Assembly: GCF_019422935.1 (NCBI RefSeq)
Contig: NZ_JAHZCJ010000001.1
Location: 594,127 to 658,126, forward strand
Direction of reading: 5' to 3'
Length of the DNA: 64,000 nt
Source: Desulfovibrio sp.
Lineage (GTDB): Bacteria > Desulfobacterota > Desulfovibrionia > Desulfovibrionales > Desulfovibrionaceae
The translations under genes and the position numbers were made by a program. The notes beneath the pieces are model-generated. The model saw only the letters and a program-made list of their open reading frames with translations. It was not told where the DNA came from and ran no database searches. Below, piece after piece: positions 51,092-58,812 of this stretch. Every line of letters starts with the position of its first letter. Position 1 is the stretch's first letter.

Positions 51092-52172
51092 TATCTGCGA
51101 TCCTCCTTCCGGCGGCATTCACAAACGCCGCTATGCCTTCAAGGTTCTGTTTGTTTCGTTGTGCCTGTGTCCTGGCAACAGGCGGCCCGTCTCTGGGAGT
51201 GCAGCCGGGAGCAGCCGCAGGTTCTTTGAAAGGCTGATCTTCCCAGCCTTTAGCGTTGAGCCACTTGGCCATGTTGGGAATTTTCCCACGTTGCCAACGG
51301 CTGTCCTCTTGGGCCAGCAGGAGTATTGCGTCACGGATGGCGTATGGCTCTGCCAGCGTTCCGTTGTCATGCAGGCGCATCCATTCGCGCCACGCCGCTT
51401 CTTTGCCTTGCTGCACAGGGTAGACCTGCCAACAAGACGAAAAAGCTGGCCACTGCGGGTTGCCTTTGCTGGGGCAGTCTGTGCGCTTCGGCATACTGGA
51501 TACCGTGGCAGGAGGCTCCGAGAAAGGCTGGACGAGTACAGCGCTTCTTGAATCTGCCGGATTCAGTCCGTCAGGGTCACCCCGAAATTGTTCGGGGGGT
51601 GTCCCCGGCATGGGGTGTGCATCGTGGGCGCGCGCGTTATCTCCCCCCTCTTTGTCTTTATGCGTAAGAGCAGGAGAAGGAGCAGGAGTCGGCGGGGCGT
51701 TAACGATTCGTCCGGCGTTCGTTTGACGGTCGTCAGACGGTCGTTGAACGGTCGTCAAACGCTCGTAATCATCCTTGCTGACGGCGTTGATGCCCGCAGC
51801 CTTCATCTGGTCGTATGCTTCACGATTCACAGTAGCCAGGCGGGAGAAGCGTGCTTTGTCTGATCGGCCATCAGCTTCGCTGGCCCACGAATTGTGAGCC
51901 TTCCAATCATGGAGGACATAGCCGTCTGGCGCTTCATCAATCCAAATGCCAAGGCAGAAATCGAAGAAGGTCCGTTCCTCGCCTGACCAGTCGGCGGCCA
52001 ATTCGATATCCTCCCAATCCATGCCGGAAAGATTACCGTCAGGCCTGTTCAACGCCGCCCATAGCCAGAGAATTTGGAGGGAGCGAACGCCTTCAAGCCC
52101 AAGGCGTTTTGCTGTCTTGCGAGTCTTGGGATGTTGCCAAAACCCTACGGATAGACGAATGTCTGTATTCAT
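51018..52172 (-). CDS. Phage replication initiator (O/DnaD-like)
   Basis: A 384-residue protein. The N-terminal 125 residues (MNTDIRLSVGFWQHPKTRKT; GLEGVRSLQILWLWAALNRP; YVLHDWKAHNSWASEADGRS) form the winged-helix domain typical of phage replication-initiator or replisome-organiser proteins. A Pro/Thr/Ala linker follows, then a DnaD-like helical region (AFSSCWQVYPVQQGKEAAWR; GKIPNMAKWLNAKGWEDQPF, the W-L-x-x-x-x-W-E-D motif). The start used is ATG 52172 behind GAGG; a longer version lacks support. It is the first replication gene, upstream of the loader-like and RusA genes. Confidence 0.7.
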   Translation of the reverse strand: MNTDIRLSVGFWQHPKTRKTAKRLGLEGVRSLQILWLWAALNRPDGNLSGMDWEDIELAADWSGEERTFFDFCLGIWIDEAPDGYVLHDWKAHNSWASEADGRSDKARFSRLATVNREAYDQMKAAGINAVSKDDYERLTTVQRPSDDRQTNAGRIVNAPPTPAPSPALTHKDKEGGDNARAHDAHPMPGTPPEQFRGDPDGLNPADSRSAVLVQPFSEPPATVSSMPKRTDCPSKGNPQWPAFSSCWQVYPVQQGKEAAWREWMRLHDNGTLAEPYAIRDAILLLAQEDSRWQRGKIPNMAKWLNAKGWEDQPFKEPAAAPGCTPRDGPPVARTQAQRNKQNLEGIAAFVNAAGRRIADNGYGTNSRIGIGQDVGSLSASPGR

Positions 52173-52216
52173 ATAAAAGCCTCGATTATGCGTAGGCATA
52201 AAATTGGAGGAGTAAC

Positions 52217-52390
52217 ATGAACAGTGAACCAACGAAACGGACACCAGAACAAGAAGAGATTGAAAACCTTAAACGTTACATTAGTCGATTGGAGGCTCGT
52301 ATTGCTGAATTAGAAGGCACGACGCAACTCCAAAAGAAGCAGATTCAAGCCCACAGGGCGAACATCCCCAAGCAAATTATCAGACGGTAA
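52217..52390 (+). CDS. 57-residue coiled-coil protein
   Basis: MNSEPTKRTPEQEEIENLKR, then YISRLEARIAELEGTTQLQK, ending KQIQAHRANIPKQIIRR. A leucine/isoleucine heptad coiled coil with basic tail. A strong GGAGGAG site lies five bases before the ATG, and a terminator follows 12 bases after the stop. It runs opposite to the replication genes, whose first start is 45 bases away, so it is likely a small regulator or moron expressed in the lysogen. Confidence 0.6.
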   Translation: MNSEPTKRTPEQEEIENLKRYISRLEARIAELEGTTQLQKKQIQAHRANIPKQIIRR

Positions 52391-52402
52391 CTTTCTTCGG
52401 GG

Positions 52403-52423
52403 CCCCGGGTCACTCCGGGGTTT
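52403..52423 (+). terminator. Terminator after the coiled-coil microprotein
   Basis: CCCCGG-GTCACT-CCGGGG followed by TTTC and a T-rich stretch. The remaining 270 bases up to 52690 hold no supported gene. Confidence 0.7.
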
Positions 52424-52690
52424 CTTCGTTTTGGGCGACATAACACAGCACTCGGTAAGTGAGTATGAAGGTATTTTTTTCGTCGATTTCAGACTGTGCC
52501 TACAGCACCGCACCTGATTCGGGTTGAACTGTATGACGCCCATGCTGATTTCGTCCTTTAACGTCAGTGAAAAATGACTCGATGTCTTTTAATCTTGGAT
52601 AAAAAAATCCTTCAAAAATGACTTATGTGGACGCCATCCGGCGCGCAAACCTTTGGGGTGGAATGTGTACACGGGGGGGCTGATGTGGAA

Positions 52691-52969
52691 TCACGCATCC
52701 CCCGTGGGGCAACTCCGTTCAATGCCGCAGGCAGGGACGGGGCAGTAACGCATCTCAACGCCACTGCCAGCGGGCATCATGGAGCGTTTAGCCCTGGCCG
52801 TGATGTCGCGGGTTACTATTTCAAGCCCCAGACATTGCGCGGCAGCCAAGCCGTTGGCCAGAATGGTAGCCGGGTCTGCCCCTTGCGGTAGGCGGCTGAG
52901 GTGTCCCTCAACCAGGTGAACCATCAGCCGTACAGCCTGCATGTGCTTGTCCTTTGTTCGCGGATCCAT
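52691..52969 (-). CDS. Small phage protein of the early operon, unknown
   Basis: A 92-residue protein (MDPRTKDKHMQAVRLMVHLV; SRLPQGADPATILANGLAAA; KRSMMPAGSGVEMRYCPVPA), ending in a cysteine-containing tail (CGIERSCPTGDA) that could bind metal. The ATG at 52969 lies some ten bases after AGGAGGG. The longer open frame upstream overlaps the CII-like gene. Between the CII-like gene and the O-like gene, where small early regulators are found. Confidence 0.5.
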   Translation of the reverse strand: MDPRTKDKHMQAVRLMVHLVEGHLSRLPQGADPATILANGLAAAQCLGLEIVTRDITARAKRSMMPAGSGVEMRYCPVPACGIERSCPTGDA

Positions 52970-53054
52970 AATGTCTTGTCCCTCCTTCCTGCTTCGGGCG
53001 CTGCGTATGTACTCGCGCGCCAAAACAAAATTTGTTTTCTTGCCAGCCTGAGGC

Positions 53055-53600
53055 TTATGACCAGAACCTCCACCATGACTTGGGCCGCTTGGCCTCTGAA
53101 TCATGGTGAGCCTTGCTCAACAGCGGTTCGCACTGCGACCTGTCTCGATACTTGGCGATGGGCAGCAGCTTTGCCATTACGACTCGGCAGTCTTCAATCA
53201 CATCGGACATGAGGCCGCGCACGTCTCTGGCGCACTCAGGGTCAATGCCACGAAGTTCTGAGTCTGCGAGGCGGCGTTGTGCGTCGCCCAAGGTCGCAGA
53301 GACGCGGGCAACAGCCGTCAGCACTTCGGCGCGAGAGGTCGCAGGGGGAATGTCATTGTGGGCTGCGCGGGTGTCAGCCTGGGCCATGATCCACTGAATG
53401 AGGATGTTGTTGCCCATGGCGCGGCAAAGAGCGGGGACTTTATCAATCGCTGGATTATAGCCACCATCGCGCTCTAAATACTGACGTATGATGCCAACAG
53501 TGATCCCAGACGCCTTAGAAATCTCATCTACGGTCATGCCGGAAACATCCTTGGCAAGTCGCATGGCTTCTGTCGCGCTTATTGTTTCGTAATCTGGCAT
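53055..53600 (-). CDS. CII-family phage regulatory protein (CP76 type)
   Basis: A 181-residue DNA-binding protein. ATEAMRLAKDVSGMTVDEIS, then KASGITVGIIRQYLERDGGY, NPAIDKVPALCRAMGNNILI and QWIMAQ match the phage regulatory CII family (Phage_CP76). Members tune early and lysogenic transcription. AAGGGATAAATCA precedes the ATG. It lies downstream of the Cro-like gene on the same strand, matching cro-cII order in lambdoid phages. The C-terminal half is helical (RVSATLGDAQRRLADSELRG). Confidence 0.75.
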   Translation of the reverse strand: MPDYETISATEAMRLAKDVSGMTVDEISKASGITVGIIRQYLERDGGYNPAIDKVPALCRAMGNNILIQWIMAQADTRAAHNDIPPATSRAEVLTAVARVSATLGDAQRRLADSELRGIDPECARDVRGLMSDVIEDCRVVMAKLLPIAKYRDRSQCEPLLSKAHHDSEAKRPKSWWRFWS

Positions 53601-53623
53601 TGATTTATCCCTTACTTTTTGTG

Positions 53624-53707
53624 CTGCCGGGGCTTAATTGCCCCCGGCAGCGTTCTTCCTGTATGGTTCAGTCACCACAACACAAACCTGATACAGGGAG
53701 GAACATC
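53624..53707 (+). promoter_or_regulatory. Promoter-leader cassette, copy 1
   Basis: Hairpin CTGCCGGGGC/GCCCCCGGCAG (53624-53650) with TTGCCC on its 3' arm, an 18-base spacer, TATGGT (53662-53667), then conserved words GTC-CCA-ACACA-ACCT and a GGAGGAA ribosome site. TTGCCC to the ATG is exactly 70 bases, as in copy 2 at 54454. It drives the small gene at 53708. Confidence 0.55.
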
Positions 53708-53929
53708 ATGGAAATTTCAAAGGTTAAACTGTCTGACCTATCGAACGAGCAACTCTTGATTGTCGCTTCGCAGCTTTCCGCAGCAACGGCCTCCGCTTCC
53801 CCACGGCTCGAAAGTGAGCAGAAGGCAAGAGAGCAGACATGGCGTAACCTTGAACGCTATTACTCTCAGCTTCTTGAAGTGAGGGAGAGGGGGACATTTC
53901 TTGTGTCTGGTGGGATGGATTTAAGCTAG
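53708..53929 (+). CDS. Small protein with cassette leader (copy 1)
   Basis: A 73-residue soluble protein: MEISKVKLSDLSNEQLLIVA, SQLSAATASASPRLESEQKA, REQTWRNLERYYSQLLEVRE. Helical, no family known. Its leader matches that of the gene at 54524 base for base over key blocks, so it is expressed independently of the opposite-strand early genes. It lies entirely antisense to the C-terminal part of the zinc-ribbon frame at 53724-54140. Confidence 0.65.
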   Translation: MEISKVKLSDLSNEQLLIVASQLSAATASASPRLESEQKAREQTWRNLERYYSQLLEVRERGTFLVSGGMDLS

Positions 53930-54140
53930 CTTTCTCCATCAGCGTACGGATCTTTTTCAACTCAATATAGCAGCCGCAGAGTATGTCGCGGCCATGCCAT
54001 GCCTCGCCATCGCGGGGCATGGTCTTTTTGCATTTCTGGCAATAAAAGACGCGCGCCTCTGGATCATTGCTGGTGAATTGGCGAATCATTTGATCGCCAC
54101 AATTGGGGCATAACGGGGGAGGAGGCAGCAGCTTGCTCAT
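53724..54140 (-). CDS. Zinc-ribbon protein, C-terminal part doubtful
   Basis: A 138-residue frame (MSKLLPPPPLCPNCGDQMIR). The N-terminal 65 residues hold a convincing zinc ribbon: CPNCGDQMI, then VFYCQKCKKTMPR and a further CGC. Everything after about residue 70 is antisense to the well-supported gene at 53708-53929 and reads like non-natural protein. I infer that an inserted cassette replaced the original end of this gene. A GAGGG site lies before the ATG. Confidence 0.5.
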   Translation of the reverse strand: MSKLLPPPPLCPNCGDQMIRQFTSNDPEARVFYCQKCKKTMPRDGEAWHGRDILCGCYIELKKIRTLMEKASLNPSHQTQEMSPSPSLQEAESNSVQGYAMSALLPSAHFRAVGKRRPLLRKAAKRQSRVARSIGQTV

Positions 54141-54201
54141 TGTGTATTTACCCTCAGTGTTTACAGAGTTATTTCCCATTCAAGCCATGCCATTATGTGA
54201 C

Positions 54202-54432
54202 ATGGCAGAATCCAAACTTTCATTCCGAGCCCACATCACGCCAAAACGGGGCCGCCTGCTTGTCACCGTTGTCTCTCCGCTCATGCCCGCGCCTCTGTAC
54301 CGAAGCTACCCCGGCGATATGCCGCAGGATGCCGCTGTTGAAAGGGCCATGGGGCATGCGGCTGCATCACTCACAGAAGGACAGCAACGTCCCGTGCAAA
54401 TCCGTACCACCTGGCAGATGGCTTTTCTTTAA
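54202..54432 (+). CDS. Small protein of unknown function, start uncertain
   Basis: A 76-residue protein: MAESKLSFRAHITPKRGRLL, VTVVSPLMPAPLYRSYPGDM, QDAAVERAMGHAAASLTEGQ. No ribosome site is obvious before either ATG (54187 or 54202), so the start is a guess. The frame ends at the TAA directly before the hairpin of leader copy 2, which would act as its terminator. Confidence 0.45.
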   Translation: MAESKLSFRAHITPKRGRLLVTVVSPLMPAPLYRSYPGDMPQDAAVERAMGHAAASLTEGQQRPVQIRTTWQMAFL

Positions 54433-54434
54433 TT

Positions 54435-54523
54435 GCCGGGGCACAAGGTAGGCTTGCCCCCGGCGGGTTTTCCTCCATATGGTGTTGTCGCCAAACACAC
54501 ACCTATTTGCGGAGGAAATACCT
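54435..54523 (+). promoter_or_regulatory. Promoter-leader cassette, copy 2
   Basis: Hairpin GCCGGGGC/GCCCCCGGC (54435-54464), TTGCCC (54454-54459), an 18-base spacer, TATGGT (54478-54483), GTC-CCA-ACACA-ACCT and GGAGGAA. TTGCCC to the ATG is 70 bases as in copy 1. The hairpin follows the stop of the previous plus-strand gene and may also terminate it. Confidence 0.55.
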
Positions 54524-55054
54524 ATGGAACCGAACTTTGCCCCAGCACTTGTGGCCGCGTTTTCTGCCTTGGGCGGTGCGCTCGTGGGAGCATTTGCAAC
54601 AGCCCTGACAACCATCATTGCCCAGAGGGCTGAGACGCGAAGAACCAAAATTGTGCAAGAAGCCGAAACGAGAAGGCATTTGCGAGACACGATAATTAGA
54701 GAAGTCGAAGCCTTTCGTGTAAAAGCGGAAAATGATATTGCTCGCGCGAACCAGCAGGTTGAACCTGGAGATCATCTCCCCAATCTTACGTTCTCGGACT
54801 ACCTTGTCTTTGCACTGTATGTTGAGGACAAACTGCATCATACAAAATTCATGGACGAAGAAGGACTTAACGTCTTCCAGGAGGATCTCGAGACAATGTT
54901 CACGAATCTTGTGAAATACAGATGGAAAAAGGCGCAGGAAGGCAGGCAGGCTGTCAGGGACTTCCTTCTTAGAACGCAGCCTTGAGTAGCTGCGAATCTT
55001 CCGAATTAGCTCCTCGATAGCCTTATCAACCCGCTCTTTCTGGTCATCTGTCAT
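54503..55054 (-). pseudogene. Early-operon gene probably truncated by an antiparallel cassette
   Basis: The frame starts with a textbook AGGAGGCAGCTA-ATG and MTDDQKERVDKAIEELIRKI, RSYS, which reads as real protein. From about residue 25 it becomes antisense to the membrane protein gene at 54524-54985 and ends in unlikely Cys/Arg-rich sequence. I take the first 24 codons as the remains of an early-operon gene. It could still be a genuine, oddly overlapping 183-residue gene. Confidence 0.4.
54524..54985 (+). CDS. Membrane-anchored small protein with cassette leader (copy 2)
   Basis: A 153-residue protein. Residues 7-30 form a membrane span (PALVAAFSALGGALVGAFAT), followed by a charged helical body (IAQRAETRRTKIVQEAETRR; RDTIIREVEAFRVKAENDIA) and a domain with FSDYLVFALYVEDKLHHTKF. 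GGAGGAAATACCT precedes the ATG. The layout, one span then a helical cytoplasmic body, is frequent among phage-encoded exclusion proteins, but no family is recognised. It overlaps an antisense frame at 54503-55054. Confidence 0.65.
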   Translation: MEPNFAPALVAAFSALGGALVGAFATALTTIIAQRAETRRTKIVQEAETRRHLRDTIIREVEAFRVKAENDIARANQQVEPGDHLPNLTFSDYLVFALYVEDKLHHTKFMDEEGLNVFQEDLETMFTNLVKYRWKKAQEGRQAVRDFLLRTQP

Positions 55055-55078
55055 TAGCTGCCTCCTGATAGCGGGCGA

Positions 55079-55342
55079 TTAAATATTGGCTGTCTGCGGC
55101 TGTGCAGGTGCTGGTATGGGGGGAGTGGTTGAGGGGGATGCGGAAATCGCAGAGGATCGAAGCTCGTTGATAGCGGCCCTGATGGCATCAGCATTTGCCG
55201 AAAGCACGTCAGCCCGTTTCCCCGTGCGCAGTCTGCTGATTAGCACAGGATTAACGCCCGCAGCCTCAGCCAGCTGAGCTCCGGTCACGGAGTGGTTTTT
55301 CAGAAATTCCACAACTTCGGTTGCAATAGGTGTTCTTTCCAT
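55079..55342 (-). CDS. Cro-like repressor
   Basis: An 87-residue helix-turn-helix protein: EVVEFLKNHSVTGAQLAEAA, then GVNPVLISRLRTGKRADVLS, with a Pro/Ala-rich tail. It diverges from the CI gene across an 85-base operator region. The ATG lies five bases from the edge of the palindromic operator and has no ribosome site, so a leaderless message is possible. Expected role: shut off CI expression and turn on the lytic early operon that runs left from here. Confidence 0.75.
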   Translation of the reverse strand: MERTPIATEVVEFLKNHSVTGAQLAEAAGVNPVLISRLRTGKRADVLSANADAIRAAINELRSSAISASPSTTPPIPAPAQPQTANI

Positions 55343-55347
55343 GTCGC

Positions 55348-55369
55348 AATATTACCCAAAGGTAATATT
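55348..55369. promoter_or_regulatory. CI/Cro operator, perfect palindrome
   Basis: AATATTACC-CAAA-GGTAATATT: nine-base perfect arms. Two half-sites follow in the same gap, ATTACC at 55383-55388 and GGTAAT at 55417-55422. The core ATTACC-N4-GGTAAT recurs inside the promoter at 61291-61318. The location between divergent regulator genes makes this the primary operator. Confidence 0.75.
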
Positions 55370-55427
55370 ATGAGCAAGTCAAATTACCATAAAAAGATTT
55401 GTGTAGATTTCGTTTCGGTAATAAAGA

Positions 55428-56156
55428 ATGAAAATGGGAAAATTCGAAGAAACAGTGCTGGAAATTCTTGAGGCGGCCATTGAAAAATATGGCACTGCGG
55501 CAGCTTTGTCACAAGCAACTGGGGTTTCCACGGCAAACATAAGCCGCTGGCGAAAAGGGCGCACTCCGCGCGTGGGTGAAGTCGCCCCCATCCTTGAAGC
55601 CATGGGCGCTAATCTTACGCTTCCAACCAGTGAGCCAGCCAAAGACGTTTGCTTCGTCCACGCTAAGGTTATGCCTGCTGGTGAGCACATCGCACCGCCT
55701 CAGTCAGAACAATATATTGCCGCCCCCCTAGTGGGCGAGGTCGGGGCCGGGCCGGGGTACTTTGCGCAGGAAGAGGTGGAGAGCTGGTTTTTGGTCTACA
55801 AAAATGTTCCCGCCATTATGCACAGGCGAAATCTCATAGCCGTAGAAATCGGCCCCATCTCCACGTCAATGCAACCGTTGCTGAACCCTGGTGACATCGT
55901 GCTCGTTGACCGTGACGATCAGGATGTGGAGCATCCCGGCCACATCATGCTTGTGCGCGATCCTGACGGTGCGGGCATGATTAAGCGAGTGGCACTCAAT
56001 AAGGATGGAAGTGATTGGTCGCTCCAATACTACAGCGATAATGCCGCCAAAAATCCGCCCATGACTTTTAAGCTGGGCGAGGATTACGATGGCGACATCA
56101 CTAAGGCCGTTGTGGGCAGGGTGATCTGGGCGTGGTCGGACGTGAGGAATAAGTAA
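55428..56156 (+). CDS. CI-type repressor with S24 peptidase domain
   Basis: A 242-residue lysogeny repressor. The N-terminal XRE helix-turn-helix is ALSQATGVSTANISRWRKGR (about 27-46). The C-terminal S24/LexA-type protease has the serine in STSMQPLLNPGD (Ser147) and the lysine in MIKRV (Lys186). A likely self-cleavage Ala-Gly is in the linker (VGEVGAGPG, 107-108). RecA-stimulated self-cleavage would link induction to DNA damage. Operator half-sites reach into its start region, so it is probably autoregulated. Confidence 0.88.
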   Translation: MKMGKFEETVLEILEAAIEKYGTAAALSQATGVSTANISRWRKGRTPRVGEVAPILEAMGANLTLPTSEPAKDVCFVHAKVMPAGEHIAPPQSEQYIAAPLVGEVGAGPGYFAQEEVESWFLVYKNVPAIMHRRNLIAVEIGPISTSMQPLLNPGDIVLVDRDDQDVEHPGHIMLVRDPDGAGMIKRVALNKDGSDWSLQYYSDNAAKNPPMTFKLGEDYDGDITKAVVGRVIWAWSDVRNK

Positions 56157-56186
56157 GTCTGTGGTTTTGCTTTGGGGGATGGCCTG

Positions 56187-56912
56187 ATGAAAGGTTTCGT
56201 TTATATAATGACCAACAAGGCCATGCCCAATATTTTTAAAATTGGGTATTCCCAAAAAGATCCTGCAATAAGGGCAGAGGAGCTTGAAACAACGGGTATA
56301 CCTCATCCGTTCGTTGTTGAGTATGAAGCTTTGGTTGATGAGCCATATGAAATTGAACAGAAAGTTCATTCTGCATTGGCAGATGATAATGAAGGTAAAG
56401 AGTGGTTTAACTGCTCTTATGCAAAATGCGTTTCAGCGATAAGAGAATGCTCTGTTGGAAAAATTTATTATGAATTTTCAATAAAAGAAAAAATTGAATC
56501 AGAAAGAAGAGCTGAGGAGGAAAAATTAAAGCAACGAGAATTTGAAAAATTGTCTGAACAGAAAAGACAAGAATATTTATTGTGGCTTGAGAAAGAAAAT
56601 AGCCGTAAGGAGCTTGAAGCTGAAGAGAATTTGAAGAGGTTAGAAGCGTCCAAAATTGAATCAGAAAATAAACTGAGAGAATTTTTATTTATTAAGCTTA
56701 AGCCTGTCAGATTAGTCTACTCTGGCATTTGTTTGTTGGCAGTATTGTTGGCAGTATTGTTGGCAACTTTGTTGTTTGATGGAGTTCTCTGTTTCACTGT
56801 TTTGTTAGCATTCCTCTTTTTCTCTTGGGTTATATATTTATATGTCTTTGATAGTTATAAATCTACATTCGAGCAGGAATTCAAAGATCAGCTTGATGCT
56901 GAATCTCCTTAA
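56187..56912 (+). CDS. GIY-YIG-like (T5orf172/MUG113) protein with coiled coil and two membrane spans
   Basis: A 241-residue protein. Residues 1-85 match the T5orf172/MUG113 branch of GIY-YIG nucleases: GFVYIMTNKAMPNIFKIGYS, then RAEELETTGIPHPFVVEYEA, IEQKVHSAL and KEWFNCS. A charged coiled coil spans 100-165 and two membrane segments lie at about 175-197 and 200-222. A nuclease-like head tethered to the membrane is a design seen in phage-exclusion proteins. The ATG at 56187 follows GGGGGATGG. It stands 30 bases after the CI gene, so it is probably expressed in the lysogen with it. Confidence 0.7.
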   Translation: MKGFVYIMTNKAMPNIFKIGYSQKDPAIRAEELETTGIPHPFVVEYEALVDEPYEIEQKVHSALADDNEGKEWFNCSYAKCVSAIRECSVGKIYYEFSIKEKIESERRAEEEKLKQREFEKLSEQKRQEYLLWLEKENSRKELEAEENLKRLEASKIESENKLREFLFIKLKPVRLVYSGICLLAVLLAVLLATLLFDGVLCFTVLLAFLFFSWVIYLYVFDSYKSTFEQEFKDQLDAESP

Positions 56913-56966
56913 AAAAAGAATTATTCAACAGAACCTGCAAAATATAAACACGTATTAGACAGTGCT

Positions 56967-57413
56967 ATGGAAAAATATACAATATATCAGGCAGGCCCGT
57001 TATTCACAGAGGCTGAGCAGGCATGGCACAAAGCCCTGTCAGCGCGCCTTAGAGACGCCGGACACGAGGTGATCTGGCCTGGTGATCTTCTGACCGATGA
57101 GCAAATTCAAAATGCGGGGGCAAATGCCTCCGCATTAATTTTTGATACCTGTAGACTAGGAATTGAACGCAGCACATGCGTTGTGGCCCTGCTTGATGGA
57201 ACACAGGTTGACGACGGTACGGCATGGGAAATCGGCTATGCCTACGCCAAGGGGCTGCCCATTTACGGGATACGCACGGATTTTCGGCATGCAGGAGAAA
57301 CCCGGCATAGCACAGTGAACAGCATGATAGAGGGGTGTTTGTCGCGGCTGGTGAGAGACTGCGAAACTTTAGTGGCGTTGTTAGAAAAAGGTCTTGAGTA
57401 TAATAAAAAGTGA
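56967..57413 (+). CDS. Nucleoside 2-deoxyribosyltransferase family protein
   Basis: A 148-residue enzyme. Family signatures: IYQAGPLFTEAEQAWHKALS (nucleotide-binding start), CVVALLDGTQVDDGTAWEIG with probable nucleophile Glu88, and AYAKGLPIYGIRTDFRHAG, followed by the NSM-x-x-G segment. Members move or hydrolyse the base of deoxynucleosides or deoxynucleotides. In a prophage accessory cluster it could act in nucleotide depletion, NAD/nucleotide signalling or production of modified bases. No strong ribosome site precedes the ATG. It is followed by the ParB-like gene seven bases later. Confidence 0.8.
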   Translation: MEKYTIYQAGPLFTEAEQAWHKALSARLRDAGHEVIWPGDLLTDEQIQNAGANASALIFDTCRLGIERSTCVVALLDGTQVDDGTAWEIGYAYAKGLPIYGIRTDFRHAGETRHSTVNSMIEGCLSRLVRDCETLVALLEKGLEYNKK

Positions 57414-57420
57414 GGTGAAA

Positions 57421-58812
57421 ATGATCGGCTATGAAGACTGGGAGTATCTTCAGTTGTCAGTGGATAACATCAAGCTTGATCCTCGCAATCCTAGACTTCC
57501 AGAAGACGTGATGGGCTCTACCCAGCCCAAAATTCGACATTATCTTGTAGATAACTTTCAGGTGCTCGAAATTGCAAAAAATATAGCAAAGTTTGGATTC
57601 TTCCCTACAGAACAGGTTATTGTTGTTAGGGAAAAAAAACACTTTGTTGTTGTTGAGGGAAATAGAAGAGTCGCTGCTCTCCAATTATTACGAAATCCAA
57701 GTCTCGCGCCACCACGAAAGATTAGTACGTATAGGAAGTTAGCCGAGAACATAGATACTGGGGTTTTGCAAAAGTTGCCAATGTATGTGGCGCCTTCACG
57801 CGAAGCTGCCGCGCCAATTTTAATAGCACGACATGCGAGTGATATGACTTCTTCTTGGAAGCGATTGATGAAAAATCGTTACCTCGTGGATGCGGTTTTG
57901 AGAGGGCGTTCATATGAGGATGTTGCAGAAGCTTATGGTGTTTCAAGGGACGAGGTTCGAACTGCAGCAATTGAAACAATTCTTAGAGAAATGGTAATAG
58001 AGTCAGATATAGATCTGGAAATCCGCGAAAAAATTATCGACTATAGCTTTCCGCTCTCAACTGTCTCTCGAATTGTAAAATCTCAACTTTTTACAGATAT
58101 TACTGGGATGGAATTAGATGGGACAAAAATTATTACTTCAAAAATAAATCAAAAAGGGTTCATGAAGATTCTAACAAGAATTTTTACGGATCTAACTAAT
58201 CCAGAGTTTAACTCACGCTATTTTGGGAAAAAAGATAAAGATATTACACCGTATATTAGAGAAATATCTGATAAATATTCAGGAGAAACTGGAAAGAGTT
58301 GTTATACCCCAAAGCCTCCGGCAGACCAACTTGCAGAGCCAGAGCATAAACCGAAGCCAAGAGCACGAACAGAGATGCTGATTCCTGACACTCGGAAGTT
58401 TTACACTGGCTTGTCAAAGCTTGATCATCTTATTGTTACTGCACAAAAAATGCGATTAGGCTATGCGCCTGTCGCGGGTGCGTTTGTTTTGAGGGCTATT
58501 TTTGAGTTGTCATTAATCCGGCTTTTTGATTTGCATGGTAAATTGGATGAGGTTTACCACTCAAGCGGAATGACAAAGCCTGCGAGTGTGCTTGCACGCA
58601 CGTTATCCAGTCAGCGAGAGTGGTTTGAGAAGGATTCAATCCGAAAAAAACTTCTTCAGTTTGTTGATCCTGAAAACCCAAGATACATGCACATTGAAAC
58701 TCTCCATGGATATGTTCATGGGATATTTCAGGAGCCTGATAAAAAAGATTTGGAGCAGTTTTGGAAACACATTCAACCAATAGTGGAGATGTGTCTTGAA
58801 GAAGAAGATTGA
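57421..58812 (+). CDS. ParB-like domain protein with HEPN-like C-terminal region
   Basis: A 463-residue protein. Residues 10-100 form a ParB/Srx-type domain (LSVDNIKLDPRNPRLPEDVM; HFVVVEGNRRVAALQLLRNP with the EGNRR active-site loop). A helix-turn-helix follows (SYEDVAEAYGVSRDEVRTAA, about 170-190). The C-terminal 130 residues are helical, with LIRLFDLHGK (an R-x4-H motif) and IETLHGYVHGIF, which resemble HEPN-type domains. ParB-like domains can bind CTP or nick DNA. The ATG follows GAGGTGAAA. The gene is AT-richer than the phage core and converges with the Dam gene with a 40-base overlap. Confidence 0.65.
   Translation: MIGYEDWEYLQLSVDNIKLDPRNPRLPEDVMGSTQPKIRHYLVDNFQVLEIAKNIAKFGFFPTEQVIVVREKKHFVVVEGNRRVAALQLLRNPSLAPPRKISTYRKLAENIDTGVLQKLPMYVAPSREAAAPILIARHASDMTSSWKRLMKNRYLVDAVLRGRSYEDVAEAYGVSRDEVRTAAIETILREMVIESDIDLEIREKIIDYSFPLSTVSRIVKSQLFTDITGMELDGTKIITSKINQKGFMKILTRIFTDLTNPEFNSRYFGKKDKDITPYIREISDKYSGETGKSCYTPKPPADQLAEPEHKPKPRARTEMLIPDTRKFYTGLSKLDHLIVTAQKMRLGYAPVAGAFVLRAIFELSLIRLFDLHGKLDEVYHSSGMTKPASVLARTLSSQREWFEKDSIRKKLLQFVDPENPRYMHIETLHGYVHGIFQEPDKKDLEQFWKHIQPIVEMCLEEED

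Noticed and set aside
52310..52543. 77-residue minus-strand frame opposite the 57-residue coiled-coil gene
   Set aside because: It crosses the terminator and the well-led small gene; no ribosome site.
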